This document shows positions 26,119-35,690 of a stretch of 64,000 nucleotides of DNA, in pieces. The stretch is taken from the NCBI RefSeq assembly GCF_004795015.1, contig NZ_SSBI01000017.1:1-64000 (forward strand). The letters run 5' to 3'. This DNA is from Streptomyces sp. A1277. Its GTDB lineage: Bacteria > Actinomycetota > Actinomycetes > Streptomycetales > Streptomycetaceae. Position 1 is the stretch's first letter, and every line of letters starts with the position of its first letter. The notes beneath the pieces were generated by a model, which worked only from the letters and a program-made list of their open reading frames with translations, was not told the origin of the DNA and did not search any database. Both the position numbers and the translations under genes were made by a program.

Positions 26119-28125
26119 TCAGCTGCCGCCGAGAACGCGGGCCAGCGTCTGCGGGTCGGTCGTCGGCGCGTCGCAGACGAAGTGCCTGCACACGTACGCG
26201 GTCGGCGCGCCGTCCGTCATCGGCCGGTCCGCCAGCAGCGGGAACTCCGCGCCGCCCGCCTCCCCCGCCGCGACCACCGCGCCGGGCGCCCGCCCCAGCA
26301 GGGCGGTACGGTGCAGCGCGCCGCCGACCGGCCCGGCGACCGCCACCTCGCGCGGCCCGTCGAGCAGCGCCTCGGCCACCGCGAGCCCCCAGCCGATGAA
26401 GCGCGGCGCACGCGGCCCCAGCGCCTTCACCACGCCCAGCGCCCCTTCGGCGGCGGTGCGGTGGGGCTCCGAGCCGGTGTGCGCGGCATACGAGAGGAGC
26501 GCGCCGGCCGCCGCGGTCCAGCCCGCCGGGGTGGCGCTGTCAGTGGGGTCCTGGGGGCGGCGGATCAGCTGCTCGGCGTCGTCCGCCGTGTCGTACAACT
26601 GGCCGCCCTCGCCCGTGAAGTGCTGGAGCACGATGTCGAGCAGGAACCCGGCGAACTCCAGCCAGGCGCCCTCCCCGGTGACGGCCGCCAGCGCGAGGAA
26701 GCCCTCCGCGACATCGCCGTAGTCCTCCAGCACCCCGGCGTGCTCCCCGGCGCGCCCGTCCTTCGACGTACGGTCCAGCCGGGCGACGGGTCCCATGTGG
26801 ACCCGTACCAGCAGGTCGGCCGCCTCGGTGGCGCGCTCGACGAGGTCGGGCCGGTCGAAGTAGGCGCCCGTCTCGGCGAGCGCGGCGATCGCCAGACCGT
26901 TCCAGGCGGCGACCACCTTGTCGTCCCGTCCGGGGCGCGGGCGCGTCCCACGGGCGGCGAGCAGCCGCTCGCGTACGCCGGCGGCGCGGGGGTCGTCGTG
27001 GTCGCCGGGCAGCTGGAGCACCGAGGAACCCTCCTCGAAGGTGCCCTCGTCGGTCACCCCGAAGTACTCCGCCGCGAACGCGGCGTCGTCCTCGCCCAGC
27101 ACCTCGCGCAGCTGCGCCGGCGTCCACACGTAGTACGCGCCCTCGACGTGCCGGCCGGCCGCGTCCTCGCTGTCGGCGTCCAGCGCGGAGGCGAAGCCGC
27201 CCTCCGGCGTACGCAGTTCGCGGACCATGAAGTCGGCCGTCTCCAGCGCCACCCGCCGGGCGAGCTCCGACCCGGTGGAGCGCCACAGATGGGCGTAGAC
27301 GCGGCACAGCAGCGCGTTGTCGTAAAGCATCTTCTCGAAGTGCGGCACGACCCAGTCGCGGTCCACCGAGTACCGCGCGAAGCCGCCGCCGAGCTGGTCG
27401 TAGATCCCGCCCCTGGCCATCGCCTCGCAGGTGTCGGCCGCCATCTGCAGCGCCCCGTCCGCCCCGGTGCGGGCGTGGTGGCGCAGCAGGAACTCCAGCG
27501 CCATGGACGGCGGGAACTTCGGCGCCCCGCCGAACCCGCCCCGCTTCTCGTCGTACTCCCGGGTCAGCCCCAGCAGCGCCTGCGCGAGCTCCGCCTCCCC
27601 GGGCGGCCCGTCACCGCCGTGCGCGAGGCTGCGCTCGGACAGATCGCGCACGATCCGCCCGGCCACCTCCCCGACCTCGTCCCGCCGGTCGCTCCAGGCC
27701 GCCGTCACCCCTTCGAGCACCTGCCGGAACGACGGCATGCCGTGCCGGGACTCGGGCGGGAAGTACGTCCCGAAGTAGAAGGGTTCGGCATCGGCGGTGA
27801 GGAACACGGTCATGGGCCAGCCCCCCTGCCCGGTAGCCGCCTGCACCGCCTCCATGTACACGGCATCCACATCGGGCCGCTCCTCGCGGTCCACCTTCAC
27901 GGACACGAAGTGCTCGTTCATGTACGCGGCGGTGTCCTGGTCCTCGAACGACTCGTGCGCCATGACGTGGCACCAGTGGCAGGACGAGTAGCCGACCGAC
28001 AGGAGAACGGGCACGTCGCGCCGCCGCGCCTCCTCGAACGCCTCGGGCGACCAGGGCCACCAGTCGACCGGATTGTCAGCATGCTGAAGCAGATACGGCG
28101 AGGTCACACCAGCCAACCGGTTCAT
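26119..28125 (-). CDS. Thioredoxin-domain protein of the YyaL/DUF255 family
   Basis: A 668-residue cytosolic protein. It begins with the family signature [20 protein letters not shown] and WWPWSPEAF, then a thioredoxin-like domain with the [12 protein letters not shown] motif and [14 protein letters not shown], followed by a six-hairpin (alpha/alpha) toroid resembling N-acylglucosamine epimerases ([30 protein letters not shown]). The family is widespread and uncharacterised biochemically. It is monocistronic, with the stop 48 bp from the convergent TetR gene. Confidence 0.9.
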   Translation of the reverse strand: MNRLAGVTSPYLLQHADNPVDWWPWSPEAFEEARRRDVPVLLSVGYSSCHWCHVMAHESFEDQDTAAYMNEHFVSVKVDREERPDVDAVYMEAVQAATGQGGWPMTVFLTADAEPFYFGTYFPPESRHGMPSFRQVLEGVTAAWSDRRDEVGEVAGRIVRDLSERSLAHGGDGPPGEAELAQALLGLTREYDEKRGGFGGAPKFPPSMALEFLLRHHARTGADGALQMAADTCEAMARGGIYDQLGGGFARYSVDRDWVVPHFEKMLYDNALLCRVYAHLWRSTGSELARRVALETADFMVRELRTPEGGFASALDADSEDAAGRHVEGAYYVWTPAQLREVLGEDDAAFAAEYFGVTDEGTFEEGSSVLQLPGDHDDPRAAGVRERLLAARGTRPRPGRDDKVVAAWNGLAIAALAETGAYFDRPDLVERATEAADLLVRVHMGPVARLDRTSKDGRAGEHAGVLEDYGDVAEGFLALAAVTGEGAWLEFAGFLLDIVLQHFTGEGGQLYDTADDAEQLIRRPQDPTDSATPAGWTAAAGALLSYAAHTGSEPHRTAAEGALGVVKALGPRAPRFIGWGLAVAEALLDGPREVAVAGPVGGALHRTALLGRAPGAVVAAGEAGGAEFPLLADRPMTDGAPTAYVCRHFVCDAPTTDPQTLARVLGGS

Positions 28126-28256
28126 ACGGGCCAGCCTCTCACAATGCCCCGCGCCGGCATGGGGACCTCACGGACGCGGGCGTCTCCGGACCGGTGGACA
28201 GTAGGCTGAGCCTCGACGGTTCCGGAACTGCTCAGGCTCCTCGAAGGAGGTACACC

Positions 28257-28823
28257 ATGACCGCCGAGATGGTGGCGCCCGAGTGGATGCACGCGCAGAT
28301 CAGCGCGGAGCAGTACGACTCCTGGTCCGAGGAACAGTGCGCCGGCATCGAGATCGTGGACGGGATGGTCGTCGTGAGCCCGACCGCCTCCAAGCGGCAC
28401 AATCGCTTGGCCCGCATCCTGGCCAACGCCCTGGACGCCGCCGCGGGCCCGGACTGGAACGCCGACACGGACTTCGACGTCCGCCTGCAGGACGTCCCCC
28501 TCACCAACCGCCGCCCGGACGTCACGGTGTACCGGGCTGACACCATCGACCTCACGCCCACCCGCCCCGAGCACGTCCTCCTGGTTGTCGAGGTCGTGTC
28601 ACCCGGCTCGGAAACCACGGACAGGGTCGTGAAGGTCGACCAGTACGCCAAGGCGGGCATCCCGTTCTACTGGCGTATCGAACAGGCCGCCACGGGTGTC
28701 CCCATCATCTACACGTATGTTCTCGACCCTGCCACCAAGGCTTACAGGGACGGCGAGATGTTCACCGGCACGGTGAAGGCCACTGCGCCTTTCTCCATCG
28801 CGGTCGATCTTGGTGTCATGTAA
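28257..28823 (+). CDS. Uma2 / DUF820 family putative nuclease
   Basis: A 188-residue protein with the PD-(D/E)XK-like Uma2 core: YELVDG-like GIEIVDGMVVVSPTAS, RRPDVTVYRAD, VLLVVEVVSPGSETTDRVVKVDQYAKAGIPFYWRIE. The Asp, Glu and Lys of these three strands match the nuclease-fold active site. GAAGGAGG precedes ATG 28257. Streptomyces genomes carry many such genes, and their role is unknown. It is divergent from the thioredoxin-domain gene. Confidence 0.88.
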   Translation: MTAEMVAPEWMHAQISAEQYDSWSEEQCAGIEIVDGMVVVSPTASKRHNRLARILANALDAAAGPDWNADTDFDVRLQDVPLTNRRPDVTVYRADTIDLTPTRPEHVLLVVEVVSPGSETTDRVVKVDQYAKAGIPFYWRIEQAATGVPIIYTYVLDPATKAYRDGEMFTGTVKATAPFSIAVDLGVM

Positions 28824-28936
28824 GGACCCGAGAGGTTCAAGCGGGGGTGCCGCACAGCGCCCGCGCCCTGGCGGGAAACCTCACGCGCCCACCGTGGGAG
28901 GACGCGGTTCGGTGCTCGCCGCAACCGCAGGACCGG

Positions 28937-29506
28937 TCACGGCTGGATCGGGCCTTCTTCGGACCTTCGCCTGGTGCCGTCCAGCTCCCAGCCGCAGAAG
29001 GTGAACAGGACGATCAGCGCGGCTCCGGCGGAGATCGCCCAGTCCGCCAGGTTCATCACGCTGAAGCCGTGCACCGAGATGAAGTCGACCACCGCGCCCC
29101 GCAGCCCGCCCGGAGAGCGGAAGAGGCGGTCGGTCAGGTTGCCGAGCGCCCCTCCCAGCAGCAGCCCGAGGGCGACCGCCCAGGGGGCGCTGTACAGCCT
29201 GCCTGCCACGCGAGCGATCACGACGGCGACGGCGGCGGCGATGAGCGTGAAGACGATGGTCATCGCTCCGCCCATGCCGAACGCCGCACCCGGGTTGCGC
29301 ATCACCCGCAGTTCCAGCCAGGTGCCGATCACCTCGACCGGGGCGTGGTGCTCCAGACGCGCGACCACGAGCAGTTTGCTGCCCAGGTCGACGGCGTAGG
29401 CAGCCGCGGCCAGGGCGAGCAGCAGGGGGATGCGCCGTCTGCCCTTCCCCGCTCCTTCGCGCCGGCTCTCACCGCGCACGTCAGCGGTCTGCTCGGGAAC
29501 TGTCAC
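28937..29506 (-). CDS. lspA: Signal peptidase II (lipoprotein signal peptidase), possibly a second copy
   Basis: Aspartyl membrane protease that cleaves prolipoproteins. The 189-residue protein has four helices, the Asn-rich motif [23 protein letters not shown] with the first catalytic Asp, and [13 protein letters not shown] with the second. GTG 29506 follows GAGGTG. It is not beside ileS or a pseudouridine synthase, the classical lspA context, so it may be an accessory paralogue. The gene fragment at 29513-29700 ends 6 bp upstream, suggesting it was once the second gene of an operon. Confidence 0.88.
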   Translation of the reverse strand: MTVPEQTADVRGESRREGAGKGRRRIPLLLALAAAAYAVDLGSKLLVVARLEHHAPVEVIGTWLELRVMRNPGAAFGMGGAMTIVFTLIAAAVAVVIARVAGRLYSAPWAVALGLLLGGALGNLTDRLFRSPGGLRGAVVDFISVHGFSVMNLADWAISAGAALIVLFTFCGWELDGTRRRSEEGPIQP

Positions 29507-29512
29507 GTCCGG

Positions 29513-29700
29513 TCACCTCATCGTCTGTAGTCCGTTGGTGCCTGCCGGTTCGTCGGCCTGCGGCACTGGGGCGCGGGCCGCGGCGGCGATGCGTTCGAGG
29601 CCGACGCCCTCCGCCCAGCGTGCCGTCGGCGCCGCCGGTGAGGGTGGTGACGGCGTCCGCGTAGGCCGGGGCGGAGTTGCGCTCCGATTCCTCCGTACGG
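29513..29700 (-). pseudogene. 3-prime remnant of an unidentified gene upstream of lspA
   Basis: Two consecutive minus-strand frames give a plausible C-terminus: NSAPAYADAVTTLTGGADG, then after a shift RWAEGVGLERIAAAARAPVPQ ending at TGA 29513. The join is near 29625. Codon bias is coding-like but no start or 5-prime part exists, because the divergent STAND gene begins at 29813. The layout recalls a sugar dehydrogenase or isomerase tail, without certainty. The rest of the 29507-29812 gap holds the STAND promoter region. Confidence 0.35.
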
Positions 29701-29812
29701 GTGTCGGCGCAGTCTCGCAGACTCCCTGTCGTCCTCCGGCCGCAGGCAGGAGACTGGCCCTGGGAGCGGCCGGGCGCCGGGCCGGCCTGCGGACGAGAAC
29801 CGAGGGGGACAC

Positions 29813-32800
29813 ATGCGGATGCGGGACAGCCACCGGGCGGACGCCGAACGGCTGTTGGTACGGGCCGTGGAGGAAGAGGCGCGGCGCACCGGCGGACGGA
29901 CGGACTCCGCCGTCCTGCTGACGCGTGCGCGGGCCGCTCTCGACGGCATGGCGGCCGGTGCGGCCGAGGAGTACGCGGCGTACGTCCAGGCGCTCGACGC
30001 GGCGGACGGGCAGCGGGCGGGGCAGCGCTTCGACCGGGCGACCCTGTCGACGCCGTTACTGGTCACCGGGGTCGCCGCCGTCGCCGCCGCCGGGGCCGAT
30101 GTGGCGCTCGGTACGGCGTCGGGCCTCGCGCTCGGCGCCGGGGCGGTCGTCGCGGTCGCGGGGGCCACCGCCACCGTCGCCAGGGCCACCGCCTCGCAAT
30201 GGCCGGCCGCGCACCGCCGGGCCGGGGCGGCGGGCCGGCCGGGCGGGCCCGAGCAGCTGCGGCTGCAGTGGCTGTCGGCGCTGGAGGTACGGGGCATACG
30301 CCCGTACCTCGACCAGCAGCGCATGCTCGCCGGCGCCACCCGCACCCCGGCGAAGAAGTCCGCGGCCAAGGCGCGTACGCCCCACCTGCGCGGCGGGGAC
30401 CGCAGCGCGGCCGCCCGGATGCGCTCGCTCCTGGAGCAGTCGTTCGGTCATCTGCCCGAGGCGGGCGCCCGGTTCGCGGGGCGGCGGGCCGAACTGGCCC
30501 GCATCGGGCAGTGGGTGCACGCGGCCCGTGCCTCGACGGAGACGAAGCCGACCGTCGTCGTGCTGCACGGCCCGCCGGGCGCCGGGCGCACCACGCTGGC
30601 GGTGCGGGCGGCGCACGATCTGAAGGACCAGTTCCGGGGCGCGTGCGTGGTGGACCTGCGCGGCGGTGCGGACGGCGAGGCGCCGCTGCCGACCCGGGAC
30701 GCGCTGCTCCATCTGCTGAACCGGCTGGGCGCGCCCCGCGAGCAGCTGCTGTTCCGCGACAGCTCCTCCGCCGGGCAGCAGGTGCGCCGGCTCAGCGAGC
30801 TGTACCACCAGCATCTGACCGGCACCGCCGTGACGATCGTCCTGGACGACGCGAGCGACGCGGAGCAGGTCGCCACGCTGATCCCGGAGCGTTCGGACAG
30901 CCTGGTCCTGGTGACCGCCCGCGAGCCGCTCGACCTGCCCGATGCCCTGCCCGCGTGGGTGCACCGGCTGGAGGTCGGGGCTCTCGACCCGGCGGGCGCG
31001 GAGGAGCTGCTGCGCGCGGTGTCGCAGGAGGCGGAGCCGGGCCCGTACGACTATCCGTCGAGCGAGGCGATCACCGACCTGTGCGGCGGGCTGCCGCTGG
31101 CCCTGCGGATCGCGGGCTCCTCGCTCGGGGCGCGTACCGCCGCCACGCTGGCGGCCGACCTCGCCGCGTACGGGCCGGTGCCGCCCGTCGAACGCGCCCT
31201 GTGGCTGCGCTACACCGACCAGTCCGAGCAGGCCAGGCGGCTGCTGCGGCGGCTCGCCCTGGCCGGCCGGGCGAGCCTGGGCGCGGCGGCGGCCGCGGCC
31301 CTGCTCTCCGCCGACGAGCAGGAGGCCGGCCGGCTGCTGACGGCCCTGTCCGGGGCCGGGCTGCTGGACCACGTACGCGGCTCCCGCTACCGGCTGCACG
31401 ACCTGGTGCGCGGCTTCGCCCTGGCCCGGCTGCTCGACGAGGAGGAGCCGGCCGAGCGCTCGGCCGCACAGGAGCGGCTGATCACGAACTACGCGGAGCT
31501 GGCCGGTGCGGTGATCCGGATGGTGGACGGCAAGATGTCCACCCGGGCCGGACAGTTCGGCCCGCACGGCTTCAGCTCGCTGGACGCGGCGCTGCGCTGG
31601 CTGGACGACGAGTCGAGCTTCATCACCTCCGCGCTGCGGCACGCCGAGGGCGTCGACCAGGGTGCGGTGCTCGCGCTGCTCGGCGCGCTGTGCGACTACT
31701 GCCTGCTGCGCGGCGACCTGTACCGGCTGGGTGAGATAAGCGAGCTGACCCAGGCGGTCGACCAGGGGCTGCTGGAGCGGTCGGTGCAGTGGCGTACCGG
31801 CATCGCCGCCCGTCAGCTGGGCGAGCTGGACAAGGCCCGTACGACGCTGTCCTCGGTGGTCGGCCTCTACCGGGAGGCGCAGAACGACTCCGGCACGGCA
31901 CTGGCGCTGTGCTCGCTCGGCATCACTCTGCACCACCAGGGCAACCTGACCGAGGCGGCGGCCCGGCTCCGCGAGGCGATCCAGCTCCAGTCGTCGGCCG
32001 GGCAGGACGAGGACCGGGCCTGGTCGATGCACGCACTGGCCGCGGTCGAACGCGACCGGGGCAACCTCGCCGAGGCCGTCACCCTCCTGGACACCGCGCT
32101 GGTCCTGCACCGCGAGGGCGAGTCGCTGCACGGCGAGGCGTGGACGCGGTTCCAGCTGGGCCAGGTCCGGCTGCGCCTGGGCGATGTGGAGCGGGCCGAG
32201 ACCGCGCTGCGCGCCGCCCTCGATCTGTACGGGCGGACCCGTGACGAGCGGGGCGAGGCGTGGGCGATGACCCAGCTGGCCCGCGCCCGGCTGCTGGCCG
32301 GGGACGCGGGCCCGGCGGCCGAGCAGCTGAACGCGGCCCTGGGCCGCCACCGCGTCAACGAGGACGCGCGCGGCGAGGCGTGGACCCTGTACTACCTGGG
32401 CCAGGCCCTGGAGGAGGCCGGCGACACCGTGCAGGCCGTACGGCAGCTGGAGCGGGCCCGGACGATGTTCTCGCGGATGCGGGACGTCTACGGTCTTGCC
32501 TGCGCCCGGCACCACTCGGGGCGCGTCACCCGCGACCAGCGGGCCGCGCAGACGGGCAACCTGCGCAATTCCGGTTTCGCCCGACAGCTGCTGGCCGACG
32601 CCCGCGCCGACTTCCGGCGCATCGGCGTCGCCCACGGGGAGGCGTGGGCCTGCCTGGAGCTGGCACTGATCGACGCGGGCAACCAGCGTGCGCCCCAGGC
32701 CCTGGAGCTGTGCGGCGAGGCGGTCACGCTCTTCGAGTCGTACGGCGACGCGCGGGGCGCCGACTGGGCCCGCTTCCTGCGCTGCACGCTGCTGCCGTAC

Positions 32801-33025
32801 GCCTCACCCGGCGGCATCGAGGTGGGCACGGTGGTCGCGCAGCAGGAGCTGTCGGACCTCCGCGCCGCCGCCCACCCGTCCCGGGACCCCAAGGTGGACG
32901 ACTGCGCGGACGCGTTCCGCGTCATCCTGGACCGGGGCACAGACCTGGAAACGGGCTGGCAGGCGTGGTCCCTGGGCCTGATCCCGTCCCGCCGGACCCG
33001 GGAGATCATGGGCGTAACGGTCTGA
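29813..33025 (+). CDS. STAND ATPase with membrane hairpin, NB-ARC-like domain and TPR repeats
   Basis: A 1070-residue protein. Residues 1-75 are a charged helical region; 80-125 a very hydrophobic Ala/Gly/Val hairpin (two membrane helices); 200-235 a coiled linker. The NTPase domain follows: VVVLHGPPGAGRTTLAVRAA near 249-267, a Walker B VTIVLDDASDA near 342, VLVTAREPLDLP and the GGLPLALRIAGSSLG motif. The C-terminal half has repeated GEAWTR-type tetratricopeptide units. The Walker A lysine is Arg (GAGRTT), which usually impairs hydrolysis. It resembles AfsR-like signalling ATPases without a DNA-binding domain. Target unknown. Start ATG 29813 after GAGGGGG. Confidence 0.8.
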   Translation: MRMRDSHRADAERLLVRAVEEEARRTGGRTDSAVLLTRARAALDGMAAGAAEEYAAYVQALDAADGQRAGQRFDRATLSTPLLVTGVAAVAAAGADVALGTASGLALGAGAVVAVAGATATVARATASQWPAAHRRAGAAGRPGGPEQLRLQWLSALEVRGIRPYLDQQRMLAGATRTPAKKSAAKARTPHLRGGDRSAAARMRSLLEQSFGHLPEAGARFAGRRAELARIGQWVHAARASTETKPTVVVLHGPPGAGRTTLAVRAAHDLKDQFRGACVVDLRGGADGEAPLPTRDALLHLLNRLGAPREQLLFRDSSSAGQQVRRLSELYHQHLTGTAVTIVLDDASDAEQVATLIPERSDSLVLVTAREPLDLPDALPAWVHRLEVGALDPAGAEELLRAVSQEAEPGPYDYPSSEAITDLCGGLPLALRIAGSSLGARTAATLAADLAAYGPVPPVERALWLRYTDQSEQARRLLRRLALAGRASLGAAAAAALLSADEQEAGRLLTALSGAGLLDHVRGSRYRLHDLVRGFALARLLDEEEPAERSAAQERLITNYAELAGAVIRMVDGKMSTRAGQFGPHGFSSLDAALRWLDDESSFITSALRHAEGVDQGAVLALLGALCDYCLLRGDLYRLGEISELTQAVDQGLLERSVQWRTGIAARQLGELDKARTTLSSVVGLYREAQNDSGTALALCSLGITLHHQGNLTEAAARLREAIQLQSSAGQDEDRAWSMHALAAVERDRGNLAEAVTLLDTALVLHREGESLHGEAWTRFQLGQVRLRLGDVERAETALRAALDLYGRTRDERGEAWAMTQLARARLLAGDAGPAAEQLNAALGRHRVNEDARGEAWTLYYLGQALEEAGDTVQAVRQLERARTMFSRMRDVYGLACARHHSGRVTRDQRAAQTGNLRNSGFARQLLADARADFRRIGVAHGEAWACLELALIDAGNQRAPQALELCGEAVTLFESYGDARGADWARFLRCTLLPYASPGGIEVGTVVAQQELSDLRAAAHPSRDPKVDDCADAFRVILDRGTDLETGWQAWSLGLIPSRRTREIMGVTV

Positions 33026-33059
33026 TCAAGCCCGCACAGGCAAACCCGGACCGGCCGAT

Positions 33060-33178
33060 CAAGCCCGCCCGGCGCTCAAGGGCGCCTCCCCGGACCCGCA
33101 CGAACAGGACCAGACCGGCCGAATTCCAGCCCGCCCGGCGCTTGAGGGCATCCCTCCAGCCCGTCCGGCGCTTGAGGA
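33060..33178. repeat. Cluster of three short interspersed repeats
   Basis: Three copies of a CAGCCCGYCCGGCGCTTGAGG-like unit at 33060-33082, 33127-33148 and 33157-33178, in the gap after the STAND gene. The same core forms the inner arm of the palindrome inside the kinase gene (151-284). Confidence 0.75.
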
Positions 33179-33218
33179 CACGGCGGACGGGGCGCCCCGA
33201 CGCGCGCCCCGCCCCCGC

Positions 33219-33464
33219 CTACTTCCGCTTCGCGGACACCGGCTCAGCCGACTCCTCCGACGCCGGCTCCGCCGGCCCCGGCCCCTCCTCGAAGTCCACC
33301 CGCCCCATGTGCCGGTTCATCGACTTCATGAGCAGCCACACGCCCACGGCGAGCGCCGCGAAGACGATGAAGCCGAGGACCCCGGGGGTCACCTTGTTCT
33401 TGTCGAGTTCCTCGGCGAGCGGGACGAGGTGCGTCAGTGCCTGAGTCGCGTACATATCAGGCAT
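33219..33464 (-). CDS. Small single-pass membrane protein
   Basis: An 81-residue protein with one helix (VLGFIVFAALAVGVWLLM, residues 29-46) and an acidic, Pro/Ser-rich C-terminal tail ending in SAKRK. The ATG at 33464 overlaps the mca stop by 8 bp, so the two are translated together. No domain is recognised, but a small membrane partner downstream of mca is conserved in streptomycetes as I recall it. Confidence 0.7.
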   Translation of the reverse strand: MPDMYATQALTHLVPLAEELDKNKVTPGVLGFIVFAALAVGVWLLMKSMNRHMGRVDFEEGPGPAEPASEESAEPVSAKRK

Positions 33465-34338
33465 TGTCGCGGATGCCCGCGAAGAGGTCGCTCTCGGGGA
33501 GGGAGGTATCGACGAGGGACTTCGCCAGCTCGTACTCCTCCGTGGGCCAGACCTCCTGCTGGATCTCCATCGGGACGCGGAACCAGCCGCCCTCCGGGTC
33601 GATCTGCGTGGCGTGCGCGATCAGCGCCTTGTCGCGGATCTCGAAGAAGTCCGCGCACGGAACGTGCGTGGTCAGCGTGCGTTCGGCGCGCTCGAACTCC
33701 TTCCAGCGCTCCAGCCAGTCCGCGTACGGGGACTCCAGGCCGCGGGCGAGCAGCGCCTCGTGCAGGGCGACCGTGCGCGGCCGGTTGAAGCCCTGGTTGT
33801 AGTAGAGCTTCTGCGGCGTCCAGGCCGGGCCGAACTCCGCCTCGGGGAACTTCTCGGTGTCCGCGGCGCCCTCGAAGGCGATCATCGAGATGGTGTGGGT
33901 CATGATGTGGTCGGGGTGCGGGTAGCCCCCGTTCTCGTCGTACGTGGTGATGACCTGCGGCCGGAACGCGCGGATCTTCGCGACGAGGCGGCCCGCGGCG
34001 ACGGTCTCGTCCTCCAGCGCGAAGCAGCCCTCGGGCAGCGGCGGCAACGGGTCGCCCTCGGGCAGTCCCGAGTCGACGAAGCCGAGCCACTCCTGCTTGA
34101 CGCCCAGGATCGCCCGGGCCTCGTCCATCTCCTTCCGGCGCACCTCGTGGATGTTCTCCTCGATGTACGCGTCGCCCTGGAGTTTCGGGTTGAGGATGGA
34201 GCCGCGCTCGCCTCCCGTGCAGGTCACGACCAGCACGTCCACCCCCTCGGACACATACTTGGCCATGGTGGCCGCGCCCTTGCTCGACTCGTCGTCGGGG
34301 TGAGCGTGTACGGCCATCAGTCGAAGCTGCTCAGTCAA
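33457..34338 (-). CDS. mca: Mycothiol S-conjugate amidase
   Basis: Zinc amidase that cleaves mycothiol-drug conjugates to release mercapturates for export. 293 residues in the PIG-L/LmbE fold: zinc motif AVHAHPDDES at residues 9-18, TCTGGERGS, and the second ligand set YPHPDHIMTH. TTG 34338 is chosen as start: it gives the usual family length and N-terminus (TEQLRLMAVHAHPDD) and follows GAGGAT; the longer ATG frame has no similarity upstream. Marks the host as a mycothiol-making actinomycete. Confidence 0.95.
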   Translation of the reverse strand: MTEQLRLMAVHAHPDDESSKGAATMAKYVSEGVDVLVVTCTGGERGSILNPKLQGDAYIEENIHEVRRKEMDEARAILGVKQEWLGFVDSGLPEGDPLPPLPEGCFALEDETVAAGRLVAKIRAFRPQVITTYDENGGYPHPDHIMTHTISMIAFEGAADTEKFPEAEFGPAWTPQKLYYNQGFNRPRTVALHEALLARGLESPYADWLERWKEFERAERTLTTHVPCADFFEIRDKALIAHATQIDPEGGWFRVPMEIQQEVWPTEEYELAKSLVDTSLPESDLFAGIRDNA

Positions 34339-34435
34339 GACTCGATCCTCAGTGATTGGTCGCGAAGTGCAACTTCTATAGTGACCGAACCGGGGGGTGG
34401 AAAATTCCTCGATTCCCGGTACGGGAGGGACGATC

Positions 34436-34852
34436 ATGACGGCGGTGCGCGAGGCGCTTCCCGAGAACCGCTACGGCCGCTCGGCGGACCAGCGCGCGGA
34501 CCGCAAACTCAAGATCATCGGCGCGGTGCTCGGCGTCGTCCTGCTGGGCGTGATCGGCTGGATCGGTTACGGCTACGTGGCCGGAAAGGGCCTCAGCGCC
34601 GAGCTGATCAAGTTCAAGGTGGTCTCGGACGACAGGGTCGAGGTGCACCTTGAGGTGCGCAAGGACCGGGACGCCCAGGGCTACTGCACGCTGCGCGCGC
34701 TGCGCGAGGACAGCGGCGAGGTCGCCCGCAAGGACTTCCGCTTCGACGGGGACAGCAGCCGGATCGACCGCATCCTGACCCTGCGCACGACGTCCCGGGC
34801 GACCGCCGTCGAGCTCATCGGCTGCACGGACGACGGCGGGGCGCCGCGTTGA
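34436..34852 (+). CDS. DUF4307 membrane protein
   Basis: A 138-residue protein with an N-terminal cytosolic stretch (PENRYGRSADQRADRKLK), one membrane helix (IIGAVLGVVLLGVIGWIGYGYV) and an extracytoplasmic beta-rich domain. This matches DUF4307, a family usually found beside mca and greA in actinobacteria. GGGAGGG precedes ATG 34436. Function unknown. The divergent spacer with mca is 97 bp. Confidence 0.85.
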   Translation: MTAVREALPENRYGRSADQRADRKLKIIGAVLGVVLLGVIGWIGYGYVAGKGLSAELIKFKVVSDDRVEVHLEVRKDRDAQGYCTLRALREDSGEVARKDFRFDGDSSRIDRILTLRTTSRATAVELIGCTDDGGAPR

Positions 34853-35036
34853 CCGCAGCGCGCCCGTCGTAACCTCACTTAACAGGATCTGACCTGCGCT
34901 TTCCTCGGTCGGCCCCGTTACCTTCTCCCCCTTTTCCCGGTGAATTGTTAGGCTCGTGGTTTCGCCCACCCGTAGGAGCGCATGCTTCCCGGGTAGGGCG
35001 TTGCTTTGTATTCCCAGTACCGACGAGGAGCACCCT

Positions 35037-35534
35037 GTGACCCAGACCAGCGAAAACGTCACCTGGCTCACGCAGGAGGCGTACAACCAGCTCAAGGCCG
35101 AGCTGGAGTACCTGTCTGGTCCCGCGCGCACGGAGATCGCCGTCAAGATCGCGGCGGCCCGTGAGGAGGGGGACCTGCGCGAGAACGGCGGGTACCACGC
35201 GGCCAAGGAGGAGCAGGGCAAGATGGAGCTCCGGGTGCGCCAGCTGACCCAGCTCCTCGAGCACGCCAAGGTCGGCGAGGCGCCGGCCGACGACGGCGTG
35301 GTCGAGCCCGGCATGGTCGTGACGATCGCCTTCGACGGCGATGACGACGACACGGTGACCTTCCTCCTGGCCTCCCGCGAGTACGCCAGCGGCGACATCG
35401 AGACGTACTCGCCGCAGTCGCCGCTCGGCACCGGCGTGAACGGCAAGAGGATGGGCGAGAGCGCCGAGTACGAGCTGCCGAACGGCAAGACCGCCACGGT
35501 GAAGATCCTGTCGGCGAAGCCGTACACCGGCTGA
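35037..35534 (+). CDS. greA: Transcription elongation factor GreA
   Basis: Binds stalled RNA polymerase through its secondary channel and stimulates transcript cleavage. 165 residues: N-terminal coiled coil with the acidic tip AAAREEGDLRENGGYHAAKEE at about 36-56, then an FKBP-like domain ending in GKTATVKILSAKP. GTG 35037 follows GAGGAG. The 184-bp gap upstream holds its promoter; a strong hairpin follows. Confidence 0.95.
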   Translation: MTQTSENVTWLTQEAYNQLKAELEYLSGPARTEIAVKIAAAREEGDLRENGGYHAAKEEQGKMELRVRQLTQLLEHAKVGEAPADDGVVEPGMVVTIAFDGDDDDTVTFLLASREYASGDIETYSPQSPLGTGVNGKRMGESAEYELPNGKTATVKILSAKPYTG

Positions 35535-35548
35535 CCGGTCAGCACGGC

Positions 35549-35585
35549 GAAGAGCTCCGGCCGCTCGGTGCGGCCGGGGCTCTTC
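35549..35585 (+). terminator. greA terminator
   Basis: GAAGAGCTCCGGCCGC (35549-35564) pairs with GCGGCCGGGGCTCTTC (35570-35585) round TCGGT, with one G-T type irregularity. It begins 14 bp after the greA stop. Confidence 0.85.
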
Positions 35586-35609
35586 CGTGTCCGTGGACCC
35601 AGTCTCCCG

Positions 35610-35690
35610 CTCGGCTACGCGTTCACCTGGATCGACGCACTGATCGGCCTCTCCGTCCGTACCCCGGAAGCGGTGAACTCGGGGGCCATC
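35610..35690 (+). repeat. ABC-permease gene fragment, inverted copy of part of the resident permease
   Basis: On the plus strand the sequence encodes LGYAFTWIDALIGLSVRTPE. The permease at 39385-40236 (minus strand) encodes LGYSFSWIGALIGLSVRTPE in the corresponding place (39649-39729). Nucleotide identity is about three-quarters over 80 bp. The two are inverted relative to each other and flank the element. Downstream the fragment degrades to a TAG. Confidence 0.7.

Noticed and set aside
28257..28823. Uma2 protein as part of a phage-defence island
   Set aside because: It stands alone among housekeeping genes and such genes are abundant in Streptomyces without defence partners.
30056..32635. 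859-codon minus-strand frame inside the STAND gene
   Set aside because: Complementary-strand shadow of a TPR-rich GC-biased gene.
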